Shown piece after piece: positions 8,854 to 18,568 of a DNA stretch of 43,068 nt. The stretch spans positions 1 through 43,068 of the forward strand of contig DSEO01000377.1 in assembly GCA_011056635.1 (NCBI GenBank), in the 5' to 3' direction. This DNA is from Bacteroides sp. (GTDB lineage: Bacteria; Bacteroidota; Bacteroidia; Bacteroidales; GCA-2748055). Numbering within the stretch: the stretch's first letter is position 1; every line of letters starts with the position of its first letter. The position numbers were made by a program, and so were the translations under genes. The notes below the pieces were generated by a model. The model saw nothing but the letters and a program-made list of their open reading frames with translations, was not told the origin of the DNA and ran no database searches.

Positions 8854-9549
8854 ATGGATAACGCATTACGTTTTTCGGGATGTACGCTGAGTATGCACCA
8901 GTGCAAGTGTTTTGAAAAGCTTACCACGGAAGAACTGGATTTCCTGGAAGCCCACTCGGTATGGATCAAGTACAGGCGTGGTGAAATGATCTGCAAACAG
9001 GGCAGTTTCGTTTCCCATGTGATGTACATGGAAAAAGGGCTGGGTAAAGTGTTTCTGGATAACGGGGTTAACTCCCTGGTGTTGCGGATCATTCCCGATG
9101 GAAATTTCCTGGGGCTGGCAGCCGTGTCGGAAGAGCAGGGTACTTTCCCTTACTCCGGGATGGCATACGTTGATTCTGAGATCCGGCAGGTGGACATAAA
9201 AGCTTTCAGGCAACTGCTCAGGCAGAACAATGATTTTGCCAGAGAGATCATCGACATCCTTGCTGCCAACGCCATTCAGATTTACGGCAGGTTCTTCTGC
9301 CTGACATATAAACAGGCTTTCGGTCGCCTGGCCGATATTCTGCTCTGCCTGGCAGACAGGATCTACAGGAGCACGGAATTCGACCTGCCGCTCACCCGGA
9401 AGGAACTGGCCGAACTTTCGGGGATGAGTCCGGAAACAGTGATCCGGATGCTGAAAGAATTCAACGAAGAAGGGCTGATCAGGATGGATGGCAAATCCTT
9501 CCGCGTCATTGACTATACCCGCCTGAAAAAAATAAGCGAAACAGGCTGA
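8854..9549 (+). CDS. Crp/Fnr family transcriptional regulator
   Basis: cNMP-binding fold (YRRGEMICKQGSFVSHVMYMEKGLGKVFL) plus HTH (LTRKELAELSGMSPETVIRMLKEFNEEGLI). N-terminal Cys cluster C10, C17, C19. Confidence 0.9.
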   Translation: MDNALRFSGCTLSMHQCKCFEKLTTEELDFLEAHSVWIKYRRGEMICKQGSFVSHVMYMEKGLGKVFLDNGVNSLVLRIIPDGNFLGLAAVSEEQGTFPYSGMAYVDSEIRQVDIKAFRQLLRQNNDFAREIIDILAANAIQIYGRFFCLTYKQAFGRLADILLCLADRIYRSTEFDLPLTRKELAELSGMSPETVIRMLKEFNEEGLIRMDGKSFRVIDYTRLKKISETG

Positions 9550-9558
9550 GAAGAATAC

Positions 9559-9583
9559 CCTGACTACCCCTCGGTCAGCCTTT
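9559..9583. terminator. Possible weak terminator between the Crp/Fnr gene and the convergent hexaheme cytochrome
   Basis: CTGAC-tacccctcg-GTCAG followed by CCTTTTATTTT; short stem. Confidence 0.35.
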
Positions 9584-10647
9584 TATTTTCCCAGTGACTC
9601 CAGCGTGTTGGTAAGCAACGCCACAGTATATACCGGGTTGTGGATACCGTGACTGCGGTCCTCCTCCATCGTTTTAAAGTTTACAATGGCTCCGGCTTCA
9701 TCAGGTGACAGTACCAGGGGCGTGCCCGAACTGGCAATTACACTTCCCGATTCGGTCAACCACCCGTTGGTGACCATGATGGCCTGGATCTGGGCCATCA
9801 GGCCTTCCACCTCGGTCTGCAGATCATTGTAATCAAACTCCTCAAGACTCTGGTGGCATCCCACGCAACCGTTTATGTTTTCCTCCGTACTACCGTGGTA
9901 TTCGTAAGTCATGTTGAAAGTATGCCCCCCTGCTGTCACCCCGCCATACGGAACCTCTGCCATATGACACATTACACAGCCTGCGTTTGCATGGGCATGT
10001 GTTCCGGGAGCGGGATAGCTCTTCGAACCTTCAATTTCATATCCGCCCACGCCCCAAAGCGTATTGGCCTGCGGTCCATGGTGCGGTCCGTAACGGCTGG
10101 AAACAATGGACACATCTGCACCACCGGGGACCGGTAACGGGTTAAGCGCCAACGACTGATGACAGTTCACACAGAGGTTGTCCGACCCTCCCAGATCCAC
10201 TGTGGCATCTCCGTGCCTCAGATCTACGGCCGATGTAGTCACCAGCCCCCAGTCACTTTCATCATAATTATGGTGGATCAGATGACAGGTGCGGCAATTG
10301 ATCGGAGCAGGATCATCAATCGTATTGGCGGTTTCGAGCAGGCCCGTGGCCTGGACTTCAATGAATCCCTGGTGGGTATGGCAGACAGCACAGTCGGTGT
10401 GATTCCTGCCGTAGTTACCACCGGTCAGGTGATGTGAACTGAGCGTTTGCTGCTGTTTGGCCAGCAGGACCACTTCCGCATTATGACAAATGATGCACGT
10501 TTCGTTGGCATCCCGTCCGTCTTCTCCGTCTTCGCCATCCAGACCCGGAGGACCCGCCGGACCTTCACAGCTGCTCAGGAGGACAGCGCCTGCTATCAAA
10601 AGTGCAAATCCTCCCAGAAGACTGATCATTGATATATTCTTTTTCAT
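9583..10647 (-). CDS. Hexaheme c-type cytochrome lipoprotein with collagen-like Gly-X-Y linker
   Basis: Lipobox LLSSC followed by GPA-GPP-GLD-GED-GED-GRD. Six CXXCH motifs (CIICH, CAVCH, CRTCH, CVNCH, CVMCH, CVGCH). Confidence 0.9.
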   Translation of the reverse strand: MKKNISMISLLGGFALLIAGAVLLSSCEGPAGPPGLDGEDGEDGRDANETCIICHNAEVVLLAKQQQTLSSHHLTGGNYGRNHTDCAVCHTHQGFIEVQATGLLETANTIDDPAPINCRTCHLIHHNYDESDWGLVTTSAVDLRHGDATVDLGGSDNLCVNCHQSLALNPLPVPGGADVSIVSSRYGPHHGPQANTLWGVGGYEIEGSKSYPAPGTHAHANAGCVMCHMAEVPYGGVTAGGHTFNMTYEYHGSTEENINGCVGCHQSLEEFDYNDLQTEVEGLMAQIQAIMVTNGWLTESGSVIASSGTPLVLSPDEAGAIVNFKTMEEDRSHGIHNPVYTVALLTNTLESLGK

Positions 10648-11014
10648 GGTACCAGGATTTTGTCTTTAAAGATATCCTGACTGCCTTTACTGTTCAATGA
10701 TTCACAATAGAGATATATATCAGATTTCCCTGTTCTTTGCAGCATATTGATCGATACAGATCGGTTTGAACAGCGGAAAATCTCGATATTATCAAGCTGC
10801 AACATTGATATTCTGCTTATATACAGAGTATTATATATATTCCGCCATTTTTGCTATCGCCCCGCCCATGTACCGCATGATCTTCTTCCGCAGTAGAGCA
10901 ATGTCGTACAACACATCAAATCTAAAAGGAATCCTGATTTTTTCCCTTCATATCATGTCCGGTTCGAATAGAATGATTTACTTGTGACCCGGTCAGTGGT
11001 AAAATGAAACGAAC

Positions 11015-12733
11015 ATGAGCAGGATTCATCAAACATACCCCATCATTGCAATGCTTCTTGCTATCCTGCAGCTATGGGGTTGCGAACCGGAAGCTACAGT
11101 GATCAAAATTGCTGTTACCTCCGATATACATGGAATGATCTACCCGACAGATTTGATCAACCGTGAAAGTACGGACCACTCCCTTGCCCATGTATATCAA
11201 TATGTCAGACAGGCACAAAACAATGAAGATACCGTTCTGTTCCTTCTGGATAACGGGGACTTGCTGCAGGGACAGCCTGCGGTATATTATTATAACTTCA
11301 TCGATACGGTGCGGGAACACCTAGCGGTCCGTGTGATGAACTTCATGGGTTACCGTGCAGGAACAGTCGGGAACCATGATATTGAGGCGGGTCCGCAGGT
11401 ATACAACCGGGTCCGGAAATCATTCAAGTTTCCATGGCTGGCAGCCAATGCAGTATATGAAGGCACCACCCGCCCCTTCTTTCAACCCTATACCGTGCTT
11501 GAAGTCAACAAAAGGAAAATTGCCGTGCTGGGTTTGATCACTCCCGGAATCCCTGACTGGCTGCCGAAAAGTCTCTGGCCTGCAATGGAATTCAGGGACA
11601 TGGCAGAAACGGCCACGGATTATATTCCGCTGATCCGGGAAGCGGAAAACCCGGACCTGGTGGTGGGACTGTTCCATGCAGGAACGGATGCCGGCTACGG
11701 AGGGACCGGGGAGCCTTATCTGAACGAGAATGCTTCCCTTTTGGTGGCAGAAAATGTCCCGGGCTTTGATGTCATCTTTGCGGGACATGATCACCGGGTA
11801 TCCAGCCAGTGGGTGGTGAATGTTGCAGGAGACAGTGTTCTCGTGATGGATCCTGGAAGCCATGCCCGCCACCTGGCGGAAGTTACCGTTTCCTTCGGTC
11901 CGGATCACCCGAAAATCAGCGGCAGCATCATCCCCGTAAATCGTTACGCCCCCTCTGAGGAGTTCATGGACAAGTTCAGGGACGATTATATGAAGGTGAC
12001 CAGCTATCTGGATGATACCGTTTCCTGGCTGTCAGGTAGTATAGTTGCACTGGACGCCCTTTTTGGCCCTTCCAGGCTCACATCACTGCTGCACAGGATC
12101 CAGTTCGATGTGACCGATGCGGACCTGTCTTTCACTGCTCCCCTTTCTCTCACGGCACTCCTGAAAGAAGGACCGCTTCTGGTTTCCGACCTTTTCAAAC
12201 TATACCGGTATGAGAATATGCTTTATGTGATGCGTCTGAGCGGCCTGGAGATCGACAGCTACCTTGAATATTCAGCCGGGATGTGGTTTAACACCATGGA
12301 AAGCAGCGCAGATCATCTCTTGCTTTTCCAACCCGGGAACACTCCGGGCCGGCTTACCAGTCCCTATTATCATTTTTCCTCGGCAGCGGGTATCGATTAT
12401 ACGGTGGATGTGCGCCGCCCGGCGGGGGACAGGGTTTCGATCCAGGGCTTTTCCGACGGGACACCGTTTGAGGAATCAGCATTTTACCGGGTGGCCATGA
12501 ATTCCTACCGCGGGAGCGGAGGAGGCGGACACCTCACCAGGGGAGCGGGTATAGGCAAAGAAGCGCTTTCAGAACGCATTCTGTGGTCATCCGAGAAAGA
12601 TCTCCGCTATTATCTGATGGAATATCTTTCCAACCGGGACACAGTTCAGGTTGAACTGATGACAAACTGGTCATGCATCCCTTTGGAGTGGTCCGGGCAT
12701 GCCGCCGCCGCTGACCGAAAATTCTTTCAATAA
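11015..12733 (+). CDS. 5'-nucleotidase / UshA-like metallophosphoesterase lipoprotein
   Basis: Motifs AVTSDIHGMIYP, DNGDLLQGQP, VGNHDIEAG, IFAGHDHRVSS, plus C-terminal 5'-nucleotidase-type domain. Lipobox-like LQLWGC. Confidence 0.88.
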   Translation: MSRIHQTYPIIAMLLAILQLWGCEPEATVIKIAVTSDIHGMIYPTDLINRESTDHSLAHVYQYVRQAQNNEDTVLFLLDNGDLLQGQPAVYYYNFIDTVREHLAVRVMNFMGYRAGTVGNHDIEAGPQVYNRVRKSFKFPWLAANAVYEGTTRPFFQPYTVLEVNKRKIAVLGLITPGIPDWLPKSLWPAMEFRDMAETATDYIPLIREAENPDLVVGLFHAGTDAGYGGTGEPYLNENASLLVAENVPGFDVIFAGHDHRVSSQWVVNVAGDSVLVMDPGSHARHLAEVTVSFGPDHPKISGSIIPVNRYAPSEEFMDKFRDDYMKVTSYLDDTVSWLSGSIVALDALFGPSRLTSLLHRIQFDVTDADLSFTAPLSLTALLKEGPLLVSDLFKLYRYENMLYVMRLSGLEIDSYLEYSAGMWFNTMESSADHLLLFQPGNTPGRLTSPYYHFSSAAGIDYTVDVRRPAGDRVSIQGFSDGTPFEESAFYRVAMNSYRGSGGGGHLTRGAGIGKEALSERILWSSEKDLRYYLMEYLSNRDTVQVELMTNWSCIPLEWSGHAAAADRKFFQ

Positions 12734-12829
12734 TTGATATTTATTTATAGCTTTACAACCAGTGATTATGGAGACTCCACGGGGTTGTTAGCCTGAAGGA
12801 CCTCCACCATTGAAATATGATCTCGGCCT

Positions 12830-14389
12830 ATGGATGCGAAAGGAAGAAATTTCACCCGATTCGTTGAAAGGCAAAAGCGCTACGAAGCACAGCATGACAC
12901 CAGGGCAGCAGGGAAACAGCATGAAAAAGGCAAATTGACCGCCTGGGAAAGGATCCAGATACTTTTTGACGAAGACACTTTTGAGCAGATTGATACATTT
13001 GTCACCCCCCTGTCTGCCGAATCCGGTTTCGGAAAAGTGCAACAGACTTATGGGGACGGGGTGATCATCGGACACGGGCTGATCAGGGGCCGGCTTACCT
13101 TTGCCTATGCGCAGGACTTCACGGTAATGGGTGGCTCTCTCGGCTCGGTGCATGCAGCCAAAATCATGAAGATCCAGGATATGGCACTGAAAATGGGGGC
13201 ACCCATGATCGGGCTGATCGATTCGGGAGGCGCAAGGATCCAGGAAGGAGTGGCCAGTCTCGCCGGGTATGCGGGTATCTTCTACAGGAATGTACAATCA
13301 TCTGGCGTGATCCCGCAGATCTCCGTGATCCTGGGACCCGCCGCTGGGGGAGCCGTTTACTCTCCATCCATCACAGATTTTGTTTTCATGACCAACAAGA
13401 CCAGTTACATGTTTGTAACCGGACCCAATGTGGTGAAAGAGGTATTGAATGAGGATGTGACTTTTAACGACCTGGGGGGTGCAGAGGTTCATTCGAAGAA
13501 GAGCGGTGTGGCACAAATGGTTTACGAAGACGAAGAGAACACCCTGCTGGGTGTGCGGCAGTTGCTCTCTTACCTTCCATCCAATAACATGGAGAATCCG
13601 CCCGAGGTGGAACTTTCAGAGGATGATACCAAAGAAGTGGATGAAAAATTACGGGATATTGTACCGGATGATCCCAACAAACCCTACGATGTGAAAGATG
13701 TGATCAACCTCATCGTGGACAAACGTTCTTTTTTTGAGATATCTGCCTATTATGCACAGAACCTGGTTATCGGATTCGCACGCCTCAATGGGAAGGTGAT
13801 CGGGATCATTGCCAACCAGCCCAAGATACTTGCCGGCACGCTTGATATCAATTCTTCCACCAAGGGAGCTCGCTTTATCAGATTCTGCGATGCATTCAAT
13901 ATCCCGCTCCTGATCCTGGAAGATGTGCCGGGATTTTTGCCGGGTATCGACCAGGAGCATAACGGGATCATCCGGCACGGCGCAAAAATGCTGTATGCAT
14001 TCGCTGACGCTACTGTGCCAAGGATCACCGTGATCCTCAGAAAGTCATACGGAGGAGCATATTGCGTGATGAACAGCAAAAACCTGGGGGGGGACTTTAA
14101 TTTCGCCTGGCCCACCGCCGAAATTGCAGTCATGGGTCCGGAAGGAGCCGTGGCCATTTTATTCAGGAAAGAACTGGAAGAAACAGATGATCCGGTCACC
14201 CTGCGAAAAGAGCTTGCGACCAGGTACCGTAATGAAATCGCCAATCCTTACGTGGCCGATGAGAGAGGATTTATTGACGAGGTCATTGATCCCTCCCTCA
14301 CCAGGAAATTACTCATCCGGGCATTCGAAGCCCTGGAAAATAAGTTCGTCAACAACACCGCCAGAAAGCACGGCAATATTCCGCTTTAA
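12830..14389 (+). CDS. Acyl-CoA (propionyl-CoA type) carboxylase carboxyltransferase subunit beta
   Basis: Carboxyltransferase motifs (QDFTVMGGSLGSVHAAKI, GLIDSGGARIQEGV, ILGPAAGGAVYSP, DVPGFLPGIDQEHNGIIRHGAKMLYAF, SYGGAYCVM). Confidence 0.95.
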   Translation: MDAKGRNFTRFVERQKRYEAQHDTRAAGKQHEKGKLTAWERIQILFDEDTFEQIDTFVTPLSAESGFGKVQQTYGDGVIIGHGLIRGRLTFAYAQDFTVMGGSLGSVHAAKIMKIQDMALKMGAPMIGLIDSGGARIQEGVASLAGYAGIFYRNVQSSGVIPQISVILGPAAGGAVYSPSITDFVFMTNKTSYMFVTGPNVVKEVLNEDVTFNDLGGAEVHSKKSGVAQMVYEDEENTLLGVRQLLSYLPSNNMENPPEVELSEDDTKEVDEKLRDIVPDDPNKPYDVKDVINLIVDKRSFFEISAYYAQNLVIGFARLNGKVIGIIANQPKILAGTLDINSSTKGARFIRFCDAFNIPLLILEDVPGFLPGIDQEHNGIIRHGAKMLYAFADATVPRITVILRKSYGGAYCVMNSKNLGGDFNFAWPTAEIAVMGPEGAVAILFRKELEETDDPVTLRKELATRYRNEIANPYVADERGFIDEVIDPSLTRKLLIRAFEALENKFVNNTARKHGNIPL

Positions 14390-14397
14390 TTCCCAGC

Positions 14398-15897
14398 ATG
14401 AAGATCAACAGTATACTGATAGCCAACCGGGGAGAGATAGCTATCCGGATCATACGGACAGCCAGGAGAATGGGGATCACCACCTTTGTGATCAAAACCG
14501 ACAAGGAGCCCAATGCCTGGTACCTGGATGAGGCGGATCAGGTCATTGATTTCACGGAGAAATTGAACGATATTCCTGAATTTATGGATATCGAAAGGAT
14601 CATTGACAATGCCAGGAGATACCAGGTGGATGCCATTCATCCCGGCTACGGATTTCTGGCTGAAAATCCCGGGTTCGCAAGGAGGTGCGAGGAGGAGAAC
14701 ATCATATTCATCGGTCCTTCCCACGAAATCATCTATCAAATGGGGCACAAGACCATTGCCAAGGATCTTGCCAGAAAACAGAAGGTGCCCCTGCTGGATG
14801 GAAGTGAGGGTTCTGTTACCGGTTCAGAGGAAGCCAGGAAGATGGCGGACCGGATTGGATACCCGGTCATACTGAAGGCCTCCGCAGGAGGTGGTGGCCG
14901 GGGTATGCGCGTGGTTGAAAGGGAAAAGGACATGGATCGCATGTTCAATCTCGCATCCAAGGAAGCTGAAAAAGCATTCGGCAACGCTGAGATCTTCATC
15001 GAAAGATTTGTAAGGGATCCCCGCCATATTGAATTCCAGATCCTGGCTGACAAACATGGCCATGTGGTCCACCTGGGTGAACGGGAATGTTCCATTCAGA
15101 GAAAACACCAGAAATTGCTGGAAGAATCTCCATCTCCCGCGCTGACTCCGACTCTGCGCAAAAAAATGGGCGACGCAGCCGTCCGGATTGCCAGAAGTGT
15201 GAATTATTATTCGGCCGGAACGGTGGAATTCCTGCTTGATGAGGACAATCATTTCTATTTCATGGAGATGAACACCAGGATCCAGGTGGAACATCCTGTT
15301 ACCGAAATGGTTACAGGAATTGACCTGATCGAACAGATGATCCGGATCGCCGAGGGTGAGGAGCTTCCGTTCTCACAGAAAGAGATCAGGCTGAATGGAT
15401 GGGCCATTGAGTTCAGGATCAATGCAGAGGATGTCCAATCCGGTTTTTCTCCAAGCCTGGGGACCATTGAAAAGATCTCCTGGCCCGAAGATGAGCACGT
15501 CCGGGTGGATACCGGGGTGAGGGACGGCTCCCTGATCACGCCTTATTTCGATTCACTGATTGCCAAACTAATCATTCATGCGGAAGACCGTGAGAAGGCA
15601 TTACACGTTGCAAGCCTTGCCATCCGCAAATTCTGGATCAAAGGAACCAGGACAACACTGGCTTTTTGCAGGGCGGTACTGCAGAACAGGAATTTCAGGA
15701 AGGGGAAATTCAATACCTCTTTCCTGAGCAACGAACTGAAGATCCACTATCATCATGAGCCGGAGGAGGAAATGCTGGCGGCATTTTTTGCTGTCTACGA
15801 TTATGCAAGGGAAATACATGAGCACGAGGATAAATTACTTTACGCGGAGAAAGGGAAGGAAATCAATCCCTGGCTGCTCAAAAAAAGATTACGGTAA
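14398..15897 (+). CDS. Biotin carboxylase subunit of acyl-CoA carboxylase
   Basis: ILIANRGEIAIRIIRTARRMGI, ATP-grasp KASAGGGGRGMRVV, MEMNTRIQVEHPVTEMVTGIDL. Confidence 0.95.
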   Translation: MKINSILIANRGEIAIRIIRTARRMGITTFVIKTDKEPNAWYLDEADQVIDFTEKLNDIPEFMDIERIIDNARRYQVDAIHPGYGFLAENPGFARRCEEENIIFIGPSHEIIYQMGHKTIAKDLARKQKVPLLDGSEGSVTGSEEARKMADRIGYPVILKASAGGGGRGMRVVEREKDMDRMFNLASKEAEKAFGNAEIFIERFVRDPRHIEFQILADKHGHVVHLGERECSIQRKHQKLLEESPSPALTPTLRKKMGDAAVRIARSVNYYSAGTVEFLLDEDNHFYFMEMNTRIQVEHPVTEMVTGIDLIEQMIRIAEGEELPFSQKEIRLNGWAIEFRINAEDVQSGFSPSLGTIEKISWPEDEHVRVDTGVRDGSLITPYFDSLIAKLIIHAEDREKALHVASLAIRKFWIKGTRTTLAFCRAVLQNRNFRKGKFNTSFLSNELKIHYHHEPEEEMLAAFFAVYDYAREIHEHEDKLLYAEKGKEINPWLLKKRLR

Positions 15898-15909
15898 TCT
15901 GATCCTCCC

Positions 15910-16449
15910 ATGGTAAAAGAAGGAACGAAAATGAAAAAGTCCGGTGTACTGATTGCATTGAGTTCTGCAAACAGGGCGTTTGAGTTCAGAAACCCACTCC
16001 AGAAGCGCGTTAAGTACCAGGGAAAATACGTGGATATCAAATTACGGGAAGATCCGGATGGTTTTTCCTACATCGTATGGAAGAACAAGAAATATATGCT
16101 GGATGTGATAGAAAAGAACCAGAACCGTTATACAATCATGATCAACGGGGTCTGGTATTCTTTTACAGTGGAAACACCCTTTTCATTCAAACGCAGGAAG
16201 CGGCTGGACAAGGAGGGAAATTCATCCGCCAGGGTTGCCATTGAGGCACCCATGCCGGGGAAGATTATCGAGATACTCGTGGAGGAGGGAGCAGATGTGA
16301 AGGAAGGGGAACCCATTCTTATCCTGGAGGCCATGAAAATGCAGAACGAAATCGCCAGTCATGTGAAAGGGACTGTCCGTTCTGTATCGGTGAAAAAGAA
16401 CGACACTGTGATGAAAGACGATGTTTTGATGGACATTCAGATATCCTGA
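15910..16449 (+). CDS. Biotin/lipoyl-attachment (BCCP-like) protein
   Basis: C-terminal APMPGKIIEILVEEGADVKEGEPILILEAMKMQNEI with AMKM biotinylation site. Confidence 0.93.
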   Translation: MVKEGTKMKKSGVLIALSSANRAFEFRNPLQKRVKYQGKYVDIKLREDPDGFSYIVWKNKKYMLDVIEKNQNRYTIMINGVWYSFTVETPFSFKRRKRLDKEGNSSARVAIEAPMPGKIIEILVEEGADVKEGEPILILEAMKMQNEIASHVKGTVRSVSVKKNDTVMKDDVLMDIQIS

Positions 16450-17018
16450 TCTTTGAAATCCAGCCTGGTCAGCGGAGTGTATACGGGACCCCCCCTTCCC
16501 GGCTCGCTACGGTAAAAAACAAGTTTGTCCACCTGTACCTCTTCCCTGAACCGGTACCTCATGGCTTCAACGGATGCATGAAAAGCCGACGAATCCACGC
16601 GGTTTCTTATCCTCCCGATGGTCAGGTGGGGATGGAAAGGTTGTTCCTCCGGGGGGATCCCACTCTGCTGCAGTGCCGCATCAGTCATCTCCTTCAGCCT
16701 GAACAGGATTTCAGGCATCAGGAGACCGATCCACAGGACCCTCGGCTGCTTACGGTTCCCGAAGCTGCCGGGACTTTCCAGCAAAAGATGCTGTTTTACA
16801 GGAACCTCCACCACCTCTTTCAACGCATGAGAAATTTTCCGGATCTCAGATGGACGGGTGTCCCCGATAAACCGCAGTGTAATATGATACCTGGAGGGAT
16901 CCACCCAGCTTATTCTTTCTCCTGCCAGCATTTCCATCAATTCATCCCTAGCACTGAGGAAACGGGGACTCACCTGCAGGGGTACCCCCACAAATGTTCT
17001 ATAGTATCCATGATTCAT
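16437..17018 (-). CDS. thpR: RNA 2',3'-cyclic phosphodiesterase (2H family)
   Basis: Two HxT motifs: YHITLRFIGDT and HPHLTIGRIR. Confidence 0.88.
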   Translation of the reverse strand: MNHGYYRTFVGVPLQVSPRFLSARDELMEMLAGERISWVDPSRYHITLRFIGDTRPSEIRKISHALKEVVEVPVKQHLLLESPGSFGNRKQPRVLWIGLLMPEILFRLKEMTDAALQQSGIPPEEQPFHPHLTIGRIRNRVDSSAFHASVEAMRYRFREEVQVDKLVFYRSEPGRGGPVYTPLTRLDFKDQDI

Positions 17019-17077
17019 TGAGCGGGCGAACGATTTTCCGTAAATTAGCCATTACAAATCTATATATCTCCAACATC

Positions 17078-17740
17078 ATGAAAAAGTTTGCAGTGATATT
17101 GTCAGGATGCGGAGTATTTGACGGATCTGAGATCCATGAGGCGACCCTCAGCCTGCTGGCCCTCGCAAAACACGGTTGCCAGTATGAGATCTTTGCCCCT
17201 GATATCAAGCAGCACCACGTGATCAATCATCTCACCGGCAAAGAGATGAAAGAAGCAAGGAACGTACTTGTTGAATCCGCCCGCATCGCCCGGGGCAAAA
17301 TCAGCGACCTGAAAAAATTCAATGCCGATGCATTCGACGGTTTGATATTGCCCGGAGGATTCGGTGCTGCCAAAAATTTATCCACATGGGCATTTGACGG
17401 ACCCGAAGCTTCCGTTCTTCCGCAGGTGGAGGATGCAATCAGGGACATGGTATCCCGGAATAAACCGGTTGGTGCGCTTTGCATTGCACCGGTCCTCCTT
17501 GCCAGGATCTTCGGGCAAGTGAAGGTGACCATCGGGAATGATCCCGGGACCATCCGGGCGCTTGATTCCCTGGGGGCTTCCCATGTGAAAGCTGCACATA
17601 CAGAGGTAGTGGTGGACACAAAATACAATCTCGTAACCACACCTGCATACATGCTTGACGCCACCATCGATCAGATCGCCGAGGGAGCTGAAAAGGTGGT
17701 GAAAGCGATGACAGACCTGATGGACCATATCAGTACCTGA
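17078..17740 (+). CDS. elbB: Isoprenoid biosynthesis glyoxalase ElbB (DJ-1/PfpI-like)
   Basis: MKKFAVILSGCGVFDGSEIHEATLSLLAL, DGLILPGGFGAAKNLSTWAFDG, VGALCIAPVLLA. Start set at ATG 17078 rather than 16994. Confidence 0.92.
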   Translation: MKKFAVILSGCGVFDGSEIHEATLSLLALAKHGCQYEIFAPDIKQHHVINHLTGKEMKEARNVLVESARIARGKISDLKKFNADAFDGLILPGGFGAAKNLSTWAFDGPEASVLPQVEDAIRDMVSRNKPVGALCIAPVLLARIFGQVKVTIGNDPGTIRALDSLGASHVKAAHTEVVVDTKYNLVTTPAYMLDATIDQIAEGAEKVVKAMTDLMDHIST

Positions 17741-18533
17741 TCCTGGTTTTCGGCAGGGCCTCCGCCAGCCGTTCCACTTTTTCCGGAGTGATCTGATTCC
17801 CCCGGATATTCAATTCAATCAAAGAGCCGGAAAGGAGTGTGATTTCGGCGGGCAGGTCTGTGAGAAAATTGTCGGCCAGGTCCAGCTTCTCCAGATTTAC
17901 CAGGTTGCCGATGCTTCCCGAAATCCTGATCAGGTTGTTCCCGGCAAGACCCAGCACTGACAGGTTCTTCAGGCTGAAGAGTTGTTCGGGGATGTCCGAA
18001 ATGGAATTATTATTCAGTGAGAGCCGGGTAAGCTGGTCCATTTTTGCGATCCCTGCAGGTATTTCACGGATCATGTTATCGGAAAGATCCACCCTGCTCA
18101 ACAAGGGAAGAAGCAGGATCTGGGCCGGAAATTCATCCAGCGCATTCCCGTTTGCATAAAATCCCTGCAGGTAATGAAGCTGCGAGACCTCCCGGGGAAG
18201 TTCGGTCAGTTCATTCAAGGCAATGTCCAGCGATTGCAGGTAGGTGAACCGTCCGATATCAGGTGACAGCGAACCCATTCTTTGCCCGTACAGTACCAGC
18301 TTATAAACGTGTTCTGTACCGGCATCCAGGGCCTCGGGGATTCCTTCGTACCGTCTGGCCCTGTAAAGGTCCAGGGTCTCAAGGATCCTGGTGGTATCCG
18401 GAACAGGCTTATCTGCATCCATGATCGCACGGTCCTGTGCCTGTTGATCGGCAACCGGGGGGTTGCATGACATAAGCACCACGGTGCATATAATGCCCGG
18501 CCAAATAATAACCGGAATTAATTTCTTATTCAT
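17730..18533 (-). CDS. Leucine-rich-repeat lipoprotein
   Basis: Repeated LxxLxLxxNxL(T/I)xLP-type repeats. Start at ATG 18533 gives a signal peptide with lipobox VVLMSC; the listed ORF starts at 18596. Confidence 0.82.
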   Translation of the reverse strand: MNKKLIPVIIWPGIICTVVLMSCNPPVADQQAQDRAIMDADKPVPDTTRILETLDLYRARRYEGIPEALDAGTEHVYKLVLYGQRMGSLSPDIGRFTYLQSLDIALNELTELPREVSQLHYLQGFYANGNALDEFPAQILLLPLLSRVDLSDNMIREIPAGIAKMDQLTRLSLNNNSISDIPEQLFSLKNLSVLGLAGNNLIRISGSIGNLVNLEKLDLADNFLTDLPAEITLLSGSLIELNIRGNQITPEKVERLAEALPKTRIRY

Positions 18534-18551
18534 TACCCGTGTCATATCAGT

Positions 18552-18568
18552 AAATTTGTAACAAATTT
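18552..18568. promoter_or_regulatory. 17-bp perfect palindrome AAATTTGT-A-ACAAATTT in a divergent promoter region
   Basis: Direct reading. It also overlaps TAAATTTG (18551-18558), a perfect TAnnTTTG -7 match on the + strand. Confidence 0.5.

Noticed and set aside
10747-10760. TTGAT-CGAT-ACAGA upstream of the hexaheme cytochrome as an FNR site
   Set aside because: Only one half site matches; the second half is 2/5.
10766-10987. 73-aa ORF in the intergenic region upstream of the 5'-nucleotidase gene
   Set aside because: Low-complexity, no recognisable domain; the AT-rich region is more likely promoter/leader sequence.
12768-12791. Seven-codon upstream ORF (METPRGC*) and TGGAGACTCCA palindrome in the carboxylase leader
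   Set aside because: Too short to distinguish from chance; no sign of a known leader peptide or riboswitch.
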